From assembly GCF_030247185.1 (NCBI RefSeq), contig NC_080571.1, positions 164,458,352-164,522,351 on the forward strand: 64,000 nucleotides of DNA, read 5' to 3'. Origin of the DNA: Malaya genurostris. Taxonomy: Eukaryota > Arthropoda > Insecta > Diptera > Culicidae. Every line of letters begins with the position of its first letter. Position 1 is the stretch's first letter. A program made the position numbers and the translations under genes. A model generated the notes under the pieces. It was not told where the DNA came from. It was given only the letters and a program-made list of their open reading frames with translations, and searched no databases. Below, one piece after another: positions 21,275 to 33,984 of the stretch.

Positions 21275-22790
21275 GGTATCATCTCACTGCTAGCACGTGG
21301 ATTGAGCACGTTATTTTCCAAATATTTGGAAAGGTTCCTGACCTAAGAGAAATATTGAACAACATCGACAGTGGAATAAGAAGACTCTTTGAGCGCTTTT
21401 TCAATACTAACGAAGGAATACCATCCGGTCTAGCTTTGGAAGATGATTTCATCTTAATACACGCTTTTTCAATCATAGCAGTTGTTATGAAAGGGTGAGA
21501 ACTAGTTGGAGAGCGGCTAGGAACATTGATGATAGCTTTGAAATCTGATTACTTGAAAGAATTTCATTGGAGAATACACTGCTGGAATGTAGTTGAAATA
21601 AGTAGCAAATATCAGATATCGCCGATGATTCAACGTGGTTCCAAAATCTTCTAGGGTTGATTTTTAGATTATTTTGTACTCTAAGGAGGTGAGCATCGTA
21701 TAACATTCTGTTTAGTCGCGGTTGTTGAAGCGAAGGCCGTTTAGATAATTTCCTTAATGAAGACCGTTTAGCGCATTTCCAACGTTTCAAGGTCTGATTT
21801 GCCCATGGGGGATGTATCGGTTCACGACGAATTTTTTTTGGTATAAATTGATCGATGGAGTACGAGATTACATGAGACCATAACATAGTAGCAGAGTTGC
21901 AGTCGCCACTAGAAAAATAAGTTTTTTCAGTTCAACGACAGCAGAAACTGGTTCATAGCATCGAAATTTCCAGTTTTGAAATCGTAGTATGTTTTGAAAT
22001 ATTCCGAAATGGTATTGAAAACAACGGACGTGTCTTCTGGTATAGTGATTTGAAGGGGAGGGTGATGGCGACAAGTTTTAAATAGTGGAGAAGGGGCAAC
22101 GGTTACGGAACACTTATCCGATAATTCATAACTGACTGGTCCAGAAGCCGATTGTTGCTGTTGTAATTATCGTTCAGCTGAACTAACCCGGCTGTGTTGT
22201 AATCGTCCAGGAGTCGTGATGTAATATTCGTTCTGGAAGAAGATGTAGCATCTAGGTGAAGATATTTACAAGAGTCGTGAATCCATTTAATGCCAGGTTG
22301 ATTAAAGTCTTCCAAAATAACGATTTTGTCGTTCAAACTCATTCGATCGATTATCGACACAAGTGAAAATAAGTGTTGTTCAATCATGTCAGAATCATTC
22401 ACGCGAACAGGCGGAAAGTAAAGCACACACATGTAATATAACGTATAATGTAAGAACAAAAGAGCAATCCAAACTTGCTCAACATTGTCACAATTTGAGA
22501 AAGTTACTAAGCGCGAATTGAATTTGGAGCGACAGCAATAAAAATACCTCCGCCGCTCGTTTTACAACTGTTTGTTTCGTTACGGTCTTATCGGTACACG
22601 GAGTAGGAACTATCGAAAGTCTGCTTGGATAACGTGTTATCATTCAACCAGGTTTCAGTGAAAGCATAAATATCGTAAGCAGCATCGGAACAGGCGAGAT
22701 AGTAGTCAACAAGAGAGCGATTCATTCCATCAACATTCTGGTAATAGATATTCAAACCAGTGTATCTGCTACTGCCTGATACGGTGTCGG
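21275..22790 (-). pseudogene. Non-LTR ORF2 remains (endonuclease to start of RT)
   Basis: Read from 22790 downward. The endonuclease starts with YYQN-like sequence and TETWLND near 22650, then YFPPVRV and EDFNQPGIKW at about 22320 (the usual GDFN has Glu instead of Gly). The linker follows (FIPKKIRREPIHPPW, NPRRFWNHV). RT begins as ARPDGIPSLVLKK...GTFPNIWK and stops at about 21275. RT catalytic blocks are absent, so the 3' end is missing. Multiple frameshifts and stops. It resembles the 17293-20175 element but is older. Confidence 0.82.
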
Positions 22791-23640
22791 AGATTGTGAA
22801 TAGATCGACGGTGTGCCGGGGGCGATTTGATGAAGAAGAATTGGTGCGGTTTGCCTAATGAGACGAGGAGCGGGGGGAAGCAGTCGAGGTGATTGAATTG
22901 GCGTGCTGGTCATATGATAGTTTTGCGATCGTTTGGGTAGGGGTCGAGAGGAACTCGGTCGGCGAAGGGGTAACGATTGTACAGCTGATTTTGCTCTACT
23001 TTCGGATTTGCGCTATAAAAAAGAAGTTATTGCCACTCCATTTGGCCAGAAATTAGAAGATAACATAAGTTGCTCAAAAGCCCTCGGAACACTTAATTTA
23101 AACGAAATAAACGACAGTGGCCTATCCTGGTGCTGACTAACGAGCTTAAAGTACAAAATGTCGTTACGTTTGCAATTAGGTAGATGTTGAATATAGCTAA
23201 TAATGTTCTCTTCTGTTTCACTAGGTAAAAACTTAGTTAGAGAGTACCAGTTTCGATTGATTATGTTGCTTGGTGTCTGGTTTGAAATTACTAGAAGAGT
23301 AGTATTTTGTGTATTAATTTAGGCCTGCGTGCTATTGATGGTGGGTGATGGGCTAGGCGTAGCTTTAGAATTTATTTGTCCCTAACTTTTAGGAGCTATA
23401 TGGAACTGAATGGGGCCTACATATGGAATGTTTGAGATAACAGATATGGGTCTAGAGCCACTAGATGATACCATAGTGTTTGTAGCATAGGAATTTGTGT
23501 AATCCGATTGCGATGATATGAATCGGTGTCGTGGAATAGAATTCATTTGCGATTTAGGTTCAGCGAGTTCATGGCCATGGAATGTACTCACTGTGTTGAT
23601 AGTGCTTGCTGAATTTGTACTGGTCACAGAGGCGATATCG
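22791..23640 (-). pseudogene. Non-LTR ORF1 remains, C-terminal domain
   Basis: Upstream of the ORF2 remains on the same strand. Frames give a Ser/Thr-rich stretch (MTSTNSAST..., 23627-23382), then FLPSETEENIISYIQHLPN and SFKLSVPRAFEQLM...FWPNGVAI at about 23290-23030. The latter matches the layout of the ORF1 tail at 35114-35400 (TYISFKIFLDPVYKQ...CWPTVLL). I infer the two are homologous ORF1 C-terminal domains of CR1-group elements. Broken by several frameshifts. Confidence 0.62.
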
Positions 23641-24120
23641 GTTGGCGGTGGTAGTGGAAACAGATTAACAGCTCTTGTAGTTGGTGCAATATAGCAATTT
23701 TCGCAATAAAAATTCGCAACAATATTTAATATCGTATGTATCAGAGCAATATTTCATATAGCAGTGAATTACACAATTTGGCCCTTCAGAATGCCGGAAA
23801 TTAATTCCGTACAACATTATAATAGTTTCTTTCACTGAAATATGCTAATCCGAAATGGAATAATCGACATCAAAATTCTGTATATTATGTTTATGAAAAA
23901 AATTGTCACCGATAAGCCAATCTTTAGTATAATCGAACCGTTACAATTCTGGAAGTGAAGAAGTAAAAGTTGAAAAAATTCACACTAATACGAAGGATTA
24001 TCATTTTTATGTCTATTCACGTCATCCACTTATGTCTATGACATTACTCACCCACCTTTTTAACACAGAAGTGACATATTTAGGTCATAAAATCTAAAAG
24101 CATCTTACCAGACAGTAGCA
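23641..24120. other. AT-rich stretch without recognisable feature
   Basis: No ORF, tandem repeat or known element end could be identified. Confidence 0.6.
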
Positions 24121-25045
24121 CTAACTTTTCTCGGAGCTGGCTGGAGCGATTTTCACAAACTTAGATTCACATGAAAGGTCTTGTAGTCCCATACAAAATT
24201 ATTGATTATTATTTGGATCCGACTTCCGGATCCGGTATTAAGGGGTAAAATGTGCAAAAAATTGCGAAAATGAATGACCAAACTTTTCTGGTTAAGCCGA
24301 TTTTCACAAACTTATATTCAAATGGAAGCCCTTATGGCTGGAGCGATTTTCACAAACTTAGATTCAAATGAAAGGTCTTGTAGTCCCATACAAAATTATT
24401 GATTATTATTTGGATCCGACTTCCGGATCCGGTATTAAGGGGTAAAATGTGCATAAAATTGCGAAAATGAATGACCCAACTTTTCTGGTTAAGCCGATTT
24501 TCACAAACTTATATTCAAATGGAAGCCCTTATGGTCCTATGCAAAATTCCTGAATTTTGTTTGGATCTGACTTCCGGTTTCGGAGTTATGGGGTAAAAAG
24601 AGCAAGAAAAAAAAATATGTGTACTGATCTTTCTCAGAAATTAACCGACTGACTTTCACAAATTTAGATTCAAATGAATGGTCTCATGGTCTTCCACAAA
24701 ACTTCCGAATTTCATTTGTATCCGACTTCCGGTTCGGGATTATAAAAACGGCAAAAATTTTTATACCATCACTTAGAGGGGCAAAGCAAAAAACGAAAAA
24801 AGAATCTTAACTAACCTCAAAACTACTTCATTCGATAGTCCTTATCAGTAGACGGCCAAAAAACTGATTTTGGCTATCCTGATACCCAGTTTCCGATTTC
24901 GGAGGCAAAGGAAATGGTGGTCATATTTTCTCTAATATCCACTTACTTTTCTCAGTGATGATGGTTTAAACAATTTTCACAAACTTAGGTTTTAATGGAA
25001 TGTGGTCTTGTTTTTATAAAAGAAACTTTTTATTCAGGCCTATTT
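24121..25045. repeat. Dispersed repeat with 197-bp tandem duplication
   Basis: Units starting TGGCTGGAGCGATTTTCAC at 24138 and 24335 are near-identical (period 197 bp). Diverged units with GATCTGACTTCCGGTTTCGG follow to about 25000. These are the TCCGACTTCCGG blocks of the family best seen at 48451-50350. Confidence 0.88.
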
Positions 25046-25056
25046 GCGTACAAGTT

Positions 25057-26053
25057 TTACGTGGGCGATTGAGCTGAGTTTTTAGCTAATTTTTTTGTAT
25101 TGGATCTCGTTGTCACCCTTTTTCTAGTGGGAGAGGAGCTTCCATTTCCCTCCTGCGAGGATTGAGGGGCAGTTTGTTCGTGGTTCGTCTCGTCATCTAT
25201 TGCCGTAGTATTGTTGTTGGTTTCGTTGCTAGTTGCTGTAGATGCTCCTTGTTGCACATTGTTTGCAGTTGCTGGTTGGTTGGATGGTAAGCTGTTAACT
25301 GCAGCTGGCGTACTTTGTTCTATAGGGGATACTTTGGATGGTTTCGTTGAAAGGGGTACTTCACTGTTGTTGGTGACTGTCACAGGTGTACTGGAGTTGC
25401 TTGGGGTTGGTGTGAAGGAAGCATCGTTGTCCTTTGGTGTGGTTGTCTCCTTGTCCAGTTTATCACATTGTTTACCGTAGTGAACAGCTTTTTCGCAATA
25501 TTGACATGTGGCCATCTGATTGTCATAGGTAACAAGTGATTTGCACGGGATTCTTGTATCCTGACCGAAAGTTACCTAAGAAGGTATAGGTATTCAAGCG
25601 CATGCGTAACAAACGTACGCCATTTAGAATACTGGGGAAAAATTTCTTCCACTTTTCTTTTTCGATAGAGAGAATCTCTTCGTATTGGGACATAGTTTTA
25701 CGAATATAAGGATCGATGACACTTGAGGAAAGATCATGCACGCGCACTTCTATAGCACTATCTTCCATATATACTGGAGTGTTGTACTTAACGTTTTCGT
25801 GCTCCACATAGTGCACATTATTATTGTCTTTTGCAAATTGAACTGCATCCAACTCTTTATCAAACTGGATGTAAACAACATTATTTGTCTTATTGCAATG
25901 AAGTAATTGCACACGTTTAATGTCAAGATGCATTTGCTCCTTAAGTAAACCTTCAAGTTCTCGTATCGAAGGTCGAATTTTGCACTGCCTGAAGTCAACA
26001 ACAATTGTATTTTTTCGTGTTGGCGGTAGCTTTTGTTCGTTTGGTTCACTCAT
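25057..26053 (-). pseudogene. Retroelement ORF1 (gag-like) with CCHC zinc knuckle
   Basis: Starts MSEPNEQKLPPTRKN at 26053. The first part (VVDFRQCKIRPSIRELEGLL...VVYIQFDKELDAVQFA) looks like an RRM-type fold. VKYNTPVYMEDSAIEVRVHDL follows, then after one frameshift near 25570 FGQDTRIPCKSL and a perfect knuckle CQYCEKAVHYGKQC (C-x2-C-x4-H-x4-C). A Ser/Thr/Pro/Asn-rich tail ends NSAQSPT at 25057. This layout is that of a non-LTR ORF1 RNA-binding protein. No ORF2 follows in this orientation. A second copy of the family lies at 55982-56586 on the other strand. I cannot name the clade; an I-group assignment is possible. Confidence 0.8.
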
Positions 26054-26299
26054 TTTCGAGGTCGTTTTATTGTTCACTACACAATACTGTACTTGGTTTC
26101 TTTCGTCCCGAACATACGCGGTTTGGTTTATCGACTGACTTGGATGAGATGTGAAAGCGAACTGATCCTGTGGTCTTATACGGAATTCCAGAAATTCATC
26201 CGGATCCGAAATCTGCTTCACGCGGGCGAAACAGAAAACGTGAACAAATTTAAATCGACCAAAAAACGACTCCAATTGGTATTCATGATCAGTAAATGA

Positions 26300-26905
26300 T
26301 CAACTAAACCTATTCCGGTTAATTTCTCAAGAATCGAAGAGTTCTATTTTGAAGAATGCCTAGTAGTATATATGATAGTATGTTTGATATGATAAAGGTA
26401 TCCTTACACCACTAGGTGGATTAAAACTGGTTTTTCGATTACTGATGACTCGGTAATTCATGAATCCATCCTGATTGTTTTTGACGAGCTGACAGAAAAA
26501 ATTTCTGCTGACAAGTTCGGCAATAATTGACAGTTCACAAATTTGGATTCCCGATATTTTCAGTAATTATACATTTTGACGAGACGATTACCTAGCACTC
26601 AGCTGTGCAAATCTCGGCATTTTACTATACTTCATCACTTTCGAATGTTGGTTATTACTGGAATAGTAAGGAAAATGTTTGTTGTGATCGTGTCAAAACA
26701 TTCGGAAGAGAAACTAAACTTACTTACTTGATTTTTTTTATTAGCTCTAACCTCTCTATTCTTTTTATAAAAATGTTTCATATATTGCAAGGTTTAATGA
26801 TCTATAGTAATAATTATTTGTGCCACCCAATATTTCATAAAACTTAGCGCCTTTTCTCCAAACACTGAACAATTTACAAATAACACCACCGAAGTTTAGC
26901 AATAA
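26300..26905. repeat. Dispersed-repeat end and AT-rich sequence
   Basis: CACCACTAGGTGG with a following GATTAAAAC occurs at 26407-26419, the characteristic end of the dispersed family. The rest shows no gene. Confidence 0.65.
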
Positions 26906-26909
26906 TCTT

Positions 26910-27740
26910 CGCAAACTACAAGAAAATTTAAAAAAATATCATAAAACCCCATCGAGGTCATATAGGACAACACAGATTGAACCTAAGATTACGAGAAATA
27001 TATACATGGAAATACATGAAAAGTTCAATTGCCAATTTCATTAAGGCCTATGAAATTTGCAGAAAGAACAAACCCACGCAAGAAAACAAACATTCTCTAC
27101 AGCATATCATCCTTAGACAATTGGTTCATTGGAAAGAAATCACAGATATTTCAATGAGTTTCTGCGATCTTCTATCAACAAACATCAATCTGACTGGGAT
27201 GATTGGTTACAGTACTATGCATTTTCATACAACACAACACCACACTCAGATCATGGGTATACGCCCTACGAGCTAGTGTTCGGCGTAAAAGCAAAATTAC
27301 CACAGGAATCATATCCAGACAAAAACAAACCTATATATAACTTTGACTTGTACAATAAAGAGTAACAATATCGACTGCACAAATCATACAAAGTAGCAAA
27401 CAAACATCTGATACAACAAAAACAAATTAGAAAATCGACAAAAGATCATCTATACAACCCAATAGAAATATATTTGAACGACATTTTATTTAGGTCCATT
27501 CAAAATAACACAACTACAAGACCGAAATTTCGAGATACAAAATTTACAATCAACATCAAACCATAGTAGGAGAAGTTATACTCAGTTTCTCCGAGAAAAA
27601 CTGTAAAACTCGGTTACTCTAGCTTTAAGAAAATATATGTAATATACATCAGAATTGTAATATCCTAGAACGTGAGCGCCGAAACATGTTACCTGATTTT
27701 TTTTTGACACCATTCTTCAAAAAGGGGGATGATGTGATAT
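26910..27740 (+). pseudogene. Ty3/gypsy integrase relic with 3' polypurine tract
   Basis: Frames give HRGHIGQHRLNLRLREIY...ICRKNK, a damaged HHCC finger (one Cys position reads Tyr). Sequence then skips to SDWDDWLQYYAFSYNTTPH and GYTPYELVFG, close to the C-terminal integrase blocks of the gypsy element at 3335-3797. The catalytic core between them is deleted. AAAAAGGGGGATGA at 27719-27732 is a good polypurine tract, followed by TGTGATATG as a likely LTR start. Same lineage as the complete gypsy element, but older and forward-oriented. Confidence 0.82.
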
Positions 27741-28040
27741 GAATATCTATTTTACACTCACTAACTTTCCCAAGTAATCAAAATTAACAACTTTCCCACG
27801 AAAACCAAAATCCATAAAACTACACGCCCTTTAACAAAAGTCTCGAAAAATCCCTCCAAGGAAAAACCATAAAATCCTAGAACATATCATAAAATATATT
27901 TCTTACCATCAAAACTAACTACATGTATAAATAAAAATCTTACACGTCCTCGGTCTCAGTAACCCAGATCCCAAACCTAAAAAAACGTTTCGCCCATAAA
28001 TATGAGCAAGCAAAAACCTTAAGAACTGTTTTTGACATAA
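27733..28040 (+). repeat. Probable 3' LTR remnant of the gypsy relic
   Basis: Begins TGTGATATG directly after the purine tract. No second copy is present in the window, so its end cannot be fixed. It is cut off by the TTTA tract. Confidence 0.4.
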
Positions 28041-28049
28041 AAAAAATTC

Positions 28050-28350
<301 letters not shown>

Positions 28351-30229
28351 ACTATTGTGTCCATCGGATACAAGATCTAAATGGACAATTAGAGTGGGAA
28401 AACCCCATTTGAGAACTGTTCGTTTGTCATTCTCAAACGGGCGCAAAAACCACTATCTTTTCAAAAACATAAACGTATGTAATAAAACACAATGTAACTT
28501 AAAGCTAGTATCAGAAATGTCACTAATAAAATATCTTAAAAATTCAAATCACAGTGGATCGTTTTAGTTTTTTCGCGAAATGACTAGATGATTCACTAAA
28601 CTCGAAAAGATCCTCAACAGCGGTGAAAGTTCGAATGGAAGCAGTAATCGGTTCATTAAAGCCAAAACGAGTCATGTGAAATCTCTGCTGAAGCAGTGTT
28701 GTATTCCGCAGTGTCTTATTCGCTATTCGAAAATTTACATCAGAGCGTAATTCAGGAGCATCAATTTCCCCATTGATCAGTTTTGCGATTAATAATGCTT
28801 GTTGGATTTTTCGGTTCCGATGAAGCGTATCGATTCCTAATAGTTGACATCTATCCTGATATGGGGGCAGATTTGCAGGATTTTGCCAAGGTAAGTTTCG
28901 TAATGCCAGACGAACGAATCGTTTTTGAACTCTTTCAATGCGTATGCTCCACGAAAGTTGATAAGGAATCCAAATTACTGAAACATTTTCTAGAATAGGC
29001 CGGACAAGTGAACAATACAAAGCTTTCAAACAATGGGGATCTCTAAAATCCTTGGTGATTTTACTGATAAAGCCCAATTGACGTAATGCTTTTGAGATGA
29101 TCTGTGATCGTTGTAAATCAAATGATAATTTTTCATCTAGCAGTATTCGAAAATCGCGAACCTGGGTAACTCTAGTCAAGACTGAGCCATCGATGCGATA
29201 GTCAAATTTAACAGGCATTTTGCGATGTTGATTATAAGTTTGTTTCGACTACACCAATCTACGAATGATTAAAGTGCATTTTGCAACCGCCAACAATCCT
29301 CCACAGCGCGAATAACGAGGTACAATTTCAGGTCGTCTGCATATGTCAGTTTGCAATCAGTTCCCAAAGCAAATGAGACATCATTGAAATATAACACGAA
29401 AAGCAAAGGTTCTAAATTACTGCCTTGGGGAACTCCTGAGTTGTTAGAGAAAAGTGATGATGAACTGTTGCTCAATTTTACTCGTAGAACTCTCCCGGAG
29501 AGATATTAGCTCAACCAGGACACAAGATGGGCGGAAAATCCGAGACGAGATAATTTGCTGAGAAGTATTGTGTGGTCAATTTTGTCGAAAGCAGCTTTTA
29601 GATCCGTGTAAATGACATCTATCTGAGCTTCAGCTTGCATGTTGGCAATACACTTTGAAGTAAGTGTTAGCAGATTTGTTGCAACTGATCTTCCTGGCAT
29701 GAATCCATGTTGATCGAATGAAATATAATTCCTTGCTCCAGCTAATATAGCACTACTCACAATAATCTCAAAAAGTTTCGATGAAGCGGAAAGATTAGTT
29801 ATGCCACGATGGTTTACAACAATACGACGATCGCCATCATTGAAAATTGGGCAAATGTAAAATTGTTTCCATATCCGCGGGAATTTAGCTTACTCAAATG
29901 ATCGAGTGAAAATAACACTTAGTGGTCCAGCTAAAGCGTCAATACAGCGATGTAAAATAACAGCAAGTAAGCCATCGGGCCCAGGAGAAAATGAGCTTTT
30001 AAGTTGTTTTTTGCAGCGCATTGGACCATCACCGAGGTAACGATGAAAGTGTTTAAGTTTATCATGTCAACTGGAACATCCGAAACAGCAGCTTCCGTAT
30101 CGCTACTTGAAGTGAAACTGCTCGAAAAAACACTAGCGAAATGTTTGGCAAACAGCTCACACGATTCCGAAACTGGCACAGCCGTCTCATTGCCAAGAAA
30201 TACATTCGAAGGTACAGATGAACTTTTTC
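28351..30229 (-). pseudogene. CR1-group non-LTR ORF2, 3' half (RT) with 3' UTR
   Basis: Reverse strand from 30229. SSVPSNVFLGNE and ESCELFAKHFASVFS lead into RT: FDQHGFMPGRSVATN, IYTDLKAAFDKIDH, SGVPQGSNLEPLLF (usual GPL is EPL) and YADDLKLY near 29330. Then YCSLVRPILENVSVIW and LALRNLPWQNP, ending about 28560. The UTR contains TTTGCGCCCGTTTGAGA, matching the 3' end of the forward copy at 62950-63010. Multiple frameshifts. It begins exactly where a forward I-group element starts (30232) and is probably the 3' half of the element whose 5' half lies at 33985-36060. Confidence 0.88.
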
Positions 30230-30230
30230 T

Positions 30231-30264
30231 TCAGTTCGTACCGAGTACTCAGCGCGATCGGTTC
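30231..30264 (+). promoter_or_regulatory. Internal Pol II promoter: Inr plus DPE of the I-group element
   Basis: TCAGTT at 30231-30236 fits the arthropod initiator TCAKTY with A+1 at 30233. GGTTC at 30260-30264 is at +28 to +32 and fits the DPE consensus RGWYV. Internal Inr/DPE promoters are typical of I- and Jockey-type elements. Confidence 0.65.
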
Positions 30265-30493
30265 GTTTTCTCTTTCTCTCCGTCTCGTGCGTGCGTGGTA
30301 TTATACTTCCCGTGCGCTAACGAAATCGCAGCGTTCAGTAAAACACAATTAACCTTTGTTGAGCACCGACTGCTCTTTATTACGTTAGAAAACAAGCCGA
30401 ATCCTATTCAAATAGGAGAAATTAGAGTCTCTTAAAGTCTCATCTCCGTAGTGGGATCGGACAACCACCATTTGGTGGCAACACTAACTCCAA

Positions 30494-31324
30494 ATGACGC
30501 TAGACAAAACTACACCAGACGGTGGCGGAGGACCGTACTCATTACATAACCTACCAGCGTATCTAAACAGCAGTTTAACAAACAATTACAATAAACCAAC
30601 AAAAAGCTCCCCACATTTTTGTCTACCTCTGTCATCACCAACTAGCACATCATCGACCAGCCAGACAACGATGGACCATGTGGCGCTCTACATTCCCTTA
30701 ACGGCCGTTGAGGGAACAAGCAGGAGAACCGTCAGCCACGATAAAACAACACCACCAAAAACATTCATTCCTCTCAGCAGTAACCAGCAATCATCACACA
30801 CAAGACATTCAAGAGAAATCTCTGGCGTTCCGGACTTTCTCAGCGCCCCCGCGTGGCGGGGGGGGGGGGGTCGGCGAGGGAAAGACGACTGCCTACTACC
30901 ACACCTCCCAACCAAATCCTTCGAAAACCAGACATCCAAAGCACCCACCGAGAGCCACCGCGAACCCAGCCCGATACCCGGCTGCTCATGGTACAAACCC
31001 TATATCAGCAACATACAGAACGACGAGCAAACAAACGATGCATGCATCCACATCACTGACCAGCCAAATTGGAACACCTGCGAACCAGCCACGGACTACA
31101 AATCGGTAGAAGAAACATCAAACGGGCCCAGAAAGCGCAATAAAAGGAGAAACCCGATTTTGCCTCGGAACCATACCAAGCCATACATCAACACCAACAA
31201 AGAAAAAAAAATCCCTTCCAGCTCAAACTCCGACCGATCAACCTCATCACATGCGCGAAAACACTGTACACTGGCCGTGAAATGGAACATCAACGGCCTA
31301 AGGCCAAATCTAGGCGACAGATGA
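30494..31324 (+). pseudogene. I-group element: uncharacterised N-terminal region joined to endonuclease start
   Basis: A 276-codon frame, Ser/Thr/Pro/Asn-rich with basic patches (RKRNKRRN). Its last residues LAVKWNINGLRPNLGD are the start of an AP-like endonuclease. There is no zinc knuckle, so it is not an obvious ORF1. A run of 12 G (30858-30869) inside is a likely frameshift point. The coding status of the N-terminal part is uncertain; the endonuclease end is secure. Confidence 0.55.
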
Positions 31325-31326
31325 TC

Positions 31327-31900
31327 TAGATGATGACATCACGCATCGATCCTCTCTACCTTGCTATTCAAGAAACCCACTTAAGAGACACCGACCCATC
31401 TCCATGGCTGAGCAACCGATACCTATGGGACCTCAAAAGTGGAGCGAAACAGCGATCACTTCCCAATCTAGATAACTTACAGTTCCACACCCCCATCCAC
31501 ATCACGACCCAAACGATGGCTCTATGACCAGGCCGACTGGGCTTCCTATGAAGACAACATTTCAGATATGCTGGATCGCGACCGTCAATATTCACCGGAG
31601 CAACTCTCTGAAATCATAGTCCGTGCGGCAGGAAGCAGCATACCTAAAACTCGAGGAACTCCGCCGCACCGCAAAAGTGACACAAAGCCCTCCGAACACT
31701 GAAAAGAACCGCCCCAAACAACCCACACTGGGAGGAAAGATCCGCAGAATACAAAAAGCTCCGAAACCAAGCAAAGAAAGCTGTAGCATCCGCAAAATCA
31801 GATAGCTGGAACGAATTTTTGAACGGGATTAGTCCAGACACATCGACATCAGAAATGTGGCGAAGAGTAAACGCGCTGAGTGGTAAAAGGAGACAAAACG
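31327..31900 (+). pseudogene. I-group element: endonuclease remnant and linker
   Basis: IDPLYLAIQETHLRDTDP and NRYLWDLKSGAKQRSLPN are early endonuclease blocks. The sequence then jumps to RWLYDQADWASYE...LSEIIVRAAGSSIP, the post-endonuclease linker, so the central endonuclease including the catalytic GDFN and DH blocks is lost. Frames then give NEFLNGISPDTSTSEMWRRV before RT. Confidence 0.75.
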
Positions 31901-31981
31901 GATTCTCCCTTATGGCAAACGGGAATTTAATCGTTAATCCAAGCCAGCCTCTCGTCTAACGAATCCCTTTTTAGCACATTC

Positions 31982-33240
31982 ATGAAGCGAAAAATAGAAT
32001 CTGAAATCACCCCCACCTCATTCGTATCAAACTCGAGACAAGCATACAATCAACCCTTCTTGGCTACCGAACTAGCAGCCGCACTAGAAGCGGTACGCAG
32101 TAAATCAGCAGGCATCGATGACGTCGGTTACCCTTTACTCAAACATATGCCCCCAGTAGGAAAACGAGCACTATTAGATGCCTTCAATTGAATCTGGGAA
32201 GGCTCTCCCAAACCGGATGCTTGGAAAATAGCGGTAGTAGTCCCCATCCCCAAAAGATGCCAAGGAGTCATATCTCCAAGCGACTTTCGTCCAATCAGCC
32301 TCTTACCTTGTTTCGCAATAATCATGGAAAGACTCGTCAACCGTCGTCTGACAACCCTCCTTGAAAAACGTAACTTATTGGACCGCCGACAATTGGCATT
32401 CCGGAAGAGACTAGGCACTAACATCTACATTGCATGGGTAACTGCATCAACAAAGCACTAGCAGACGGCTCGCACATAGACATCGCAATTTCAGATATTG
32501 CCAAGGCCTACAATACTGTTTGGCGCGCAAGGTGTCCGACGACAATTGCATCAGTGGGGAATCCGAGGGAATCTCGGTGTTTTCCTCGAACAGTATCTTA
32601 ACAAGCGAAACTTCAAAGTTCTTCTTGGCACCTGTCTAGCCAATTTAACGAGGTCAACGGCGTACCGCAACGCTCAGTACTGGCAGTCACGCTGTTCCTC
32701 ATCAGCATGAACTCCATGTTCGCGACCCTACCTAAAGGCATACACATATTCGTCTACGCAGACGACATCCTACTAGTGTCTATCGGAAAAACAATTGCTC
32801 GCACAAGGATAAAACTACAGTCAGCAGTCACGGCCGTTGGCAAATGGGCCTGCTCGGTAGAATTCAACATCTCCGCACCAAAGTGCGTATATACACATTG
32901 CTGTGCATCACAGCACCGAGCTACGAATAGACCGATAAAACTAAACAGAGCACACATCCCTTTTAAAAAACAACCAATTATACTAGGGGTAACGATCGAC
33001 CGGAAACTAACCTTCAAGCCTCACTTTCAGAAGGTAAAAAAGGACTGCGAAAGCAGGAAAAAGCTGATACGCACTATCACCTCACGTCACAAAAAATGCA
33101 ACAGACAGACCGCACTACGCATCTGTCAGGCCATCATACAAAGTCGGGTGTTCTACGGCATTGAACTAACGGTAGGTGTTGGCCGAGTGATGAAAATTAC
33201 GAACGTTAAGGAGCAAGACTCATTGCAAGCGTATGAGTAA
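31982..33240 (+). pseudogene. I-group element: reverse transcriptase
   Basis: KSAGIDDVGYPLLKHMP, WKIAVVVPIPKR, FRPISLLPC, then damaged blocks, then VYADDILLVS at about 32754 and ILGVTIDRKLTF...HKKCNRQTALRICQAII. TAG/TGA stops and frameshifts occur at about 32190, 32460 and 32710. Similarity stops after YGIELTVG at 33237; no RNase H domain follows. Confidence 0.85.
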
Positions 33241-33984
33241 TGTCAGCAATGTGTGCGTAAAAACAAATTTCGGCGCTTTATTTCCTGATTTAACACAATG
33301 AATCTTCCAAATGGTTGAAATTGAATCTTCCATATGGTCATACTACTTTTAATTGCAATTCAAGAAAAGCGAAAATCGTAGTCTAAAACTTTTCCGTTTT
33401 CCTTAAAACTGCTCGAGAAAAATGATTTCAGTTTCAGCTTACTTCCAATGACACATTTGATTAGCAACAAATACATTCCTATATGAATTTCCTCTTGCAG
33501 AAATTATTGCGATATAAAGATTTACGAACCTTCTATAAGTAATCTCGCAAAAAAGAAACCTTTAATTTAACACGCGAAAGGTAATGGATATGGAATGTTG
33601 TCGTAAAACTATTTATTTTTCCGGAAAACTGCTTTTGTAACAGAAAATATCTAGTTTTGTTTATTTTGTGTAGCGCAATCTAATAAAAATGCATTGAAGC
33701 AGAGTTGCTAACTTTTTTATTAAAGAATTAAAATCTACATTCATAAAATGTAAGCAATTTTCCATCAAACGTTGGTGAGAAAAGGATCAAAACTAATACT
33801 TCATCCAAAATGTCAGGCTTATCATTCATTTGAGAATAAATTATTGAGAAAAAAGAAAATTTGAAACTCAATCGTGCAAGCCACTTTGATAAACTCGTTG
33901 CACTGCATATATGAATATATAGATCTATGACATACGTACCAAATTAAATGTACGTAATACACAAATTACCAACACACTTGGTTT
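33241..33984. other. AT-rich sequence without recognisable feature
   Basis: No ORF, repeat unit or element end recognised. It lies between the I-group element and the 5' half of the reverse CR1-group element, and may be old filler or part of the inserted element. Confidence 0.5.

Larger units (their letters stand above)
30232..33240 (+). mobile_element. I-group non-LTR retrotransposon, internally deleted and 3'-truncated
   Basis: The 5' end is defined by a TCAGTT initiator at the exact edge of the reverse-strand element it interrupts. Endonuclease start (31275-31480), linker (31510-31870) and RT (31980-33237) follow. Most of the endonuclease is deleted at about 31480-31510, and sequence stops after RT without RNase H or a 3' tail. 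Confidence 0.8.

Noticed and set aside
25211..25480. Forward ORF of 89 codons rich in Leu/Val
   Set aside because: Antisense to the Ser/Thr-rich tail of the reverse-strand ORF1.
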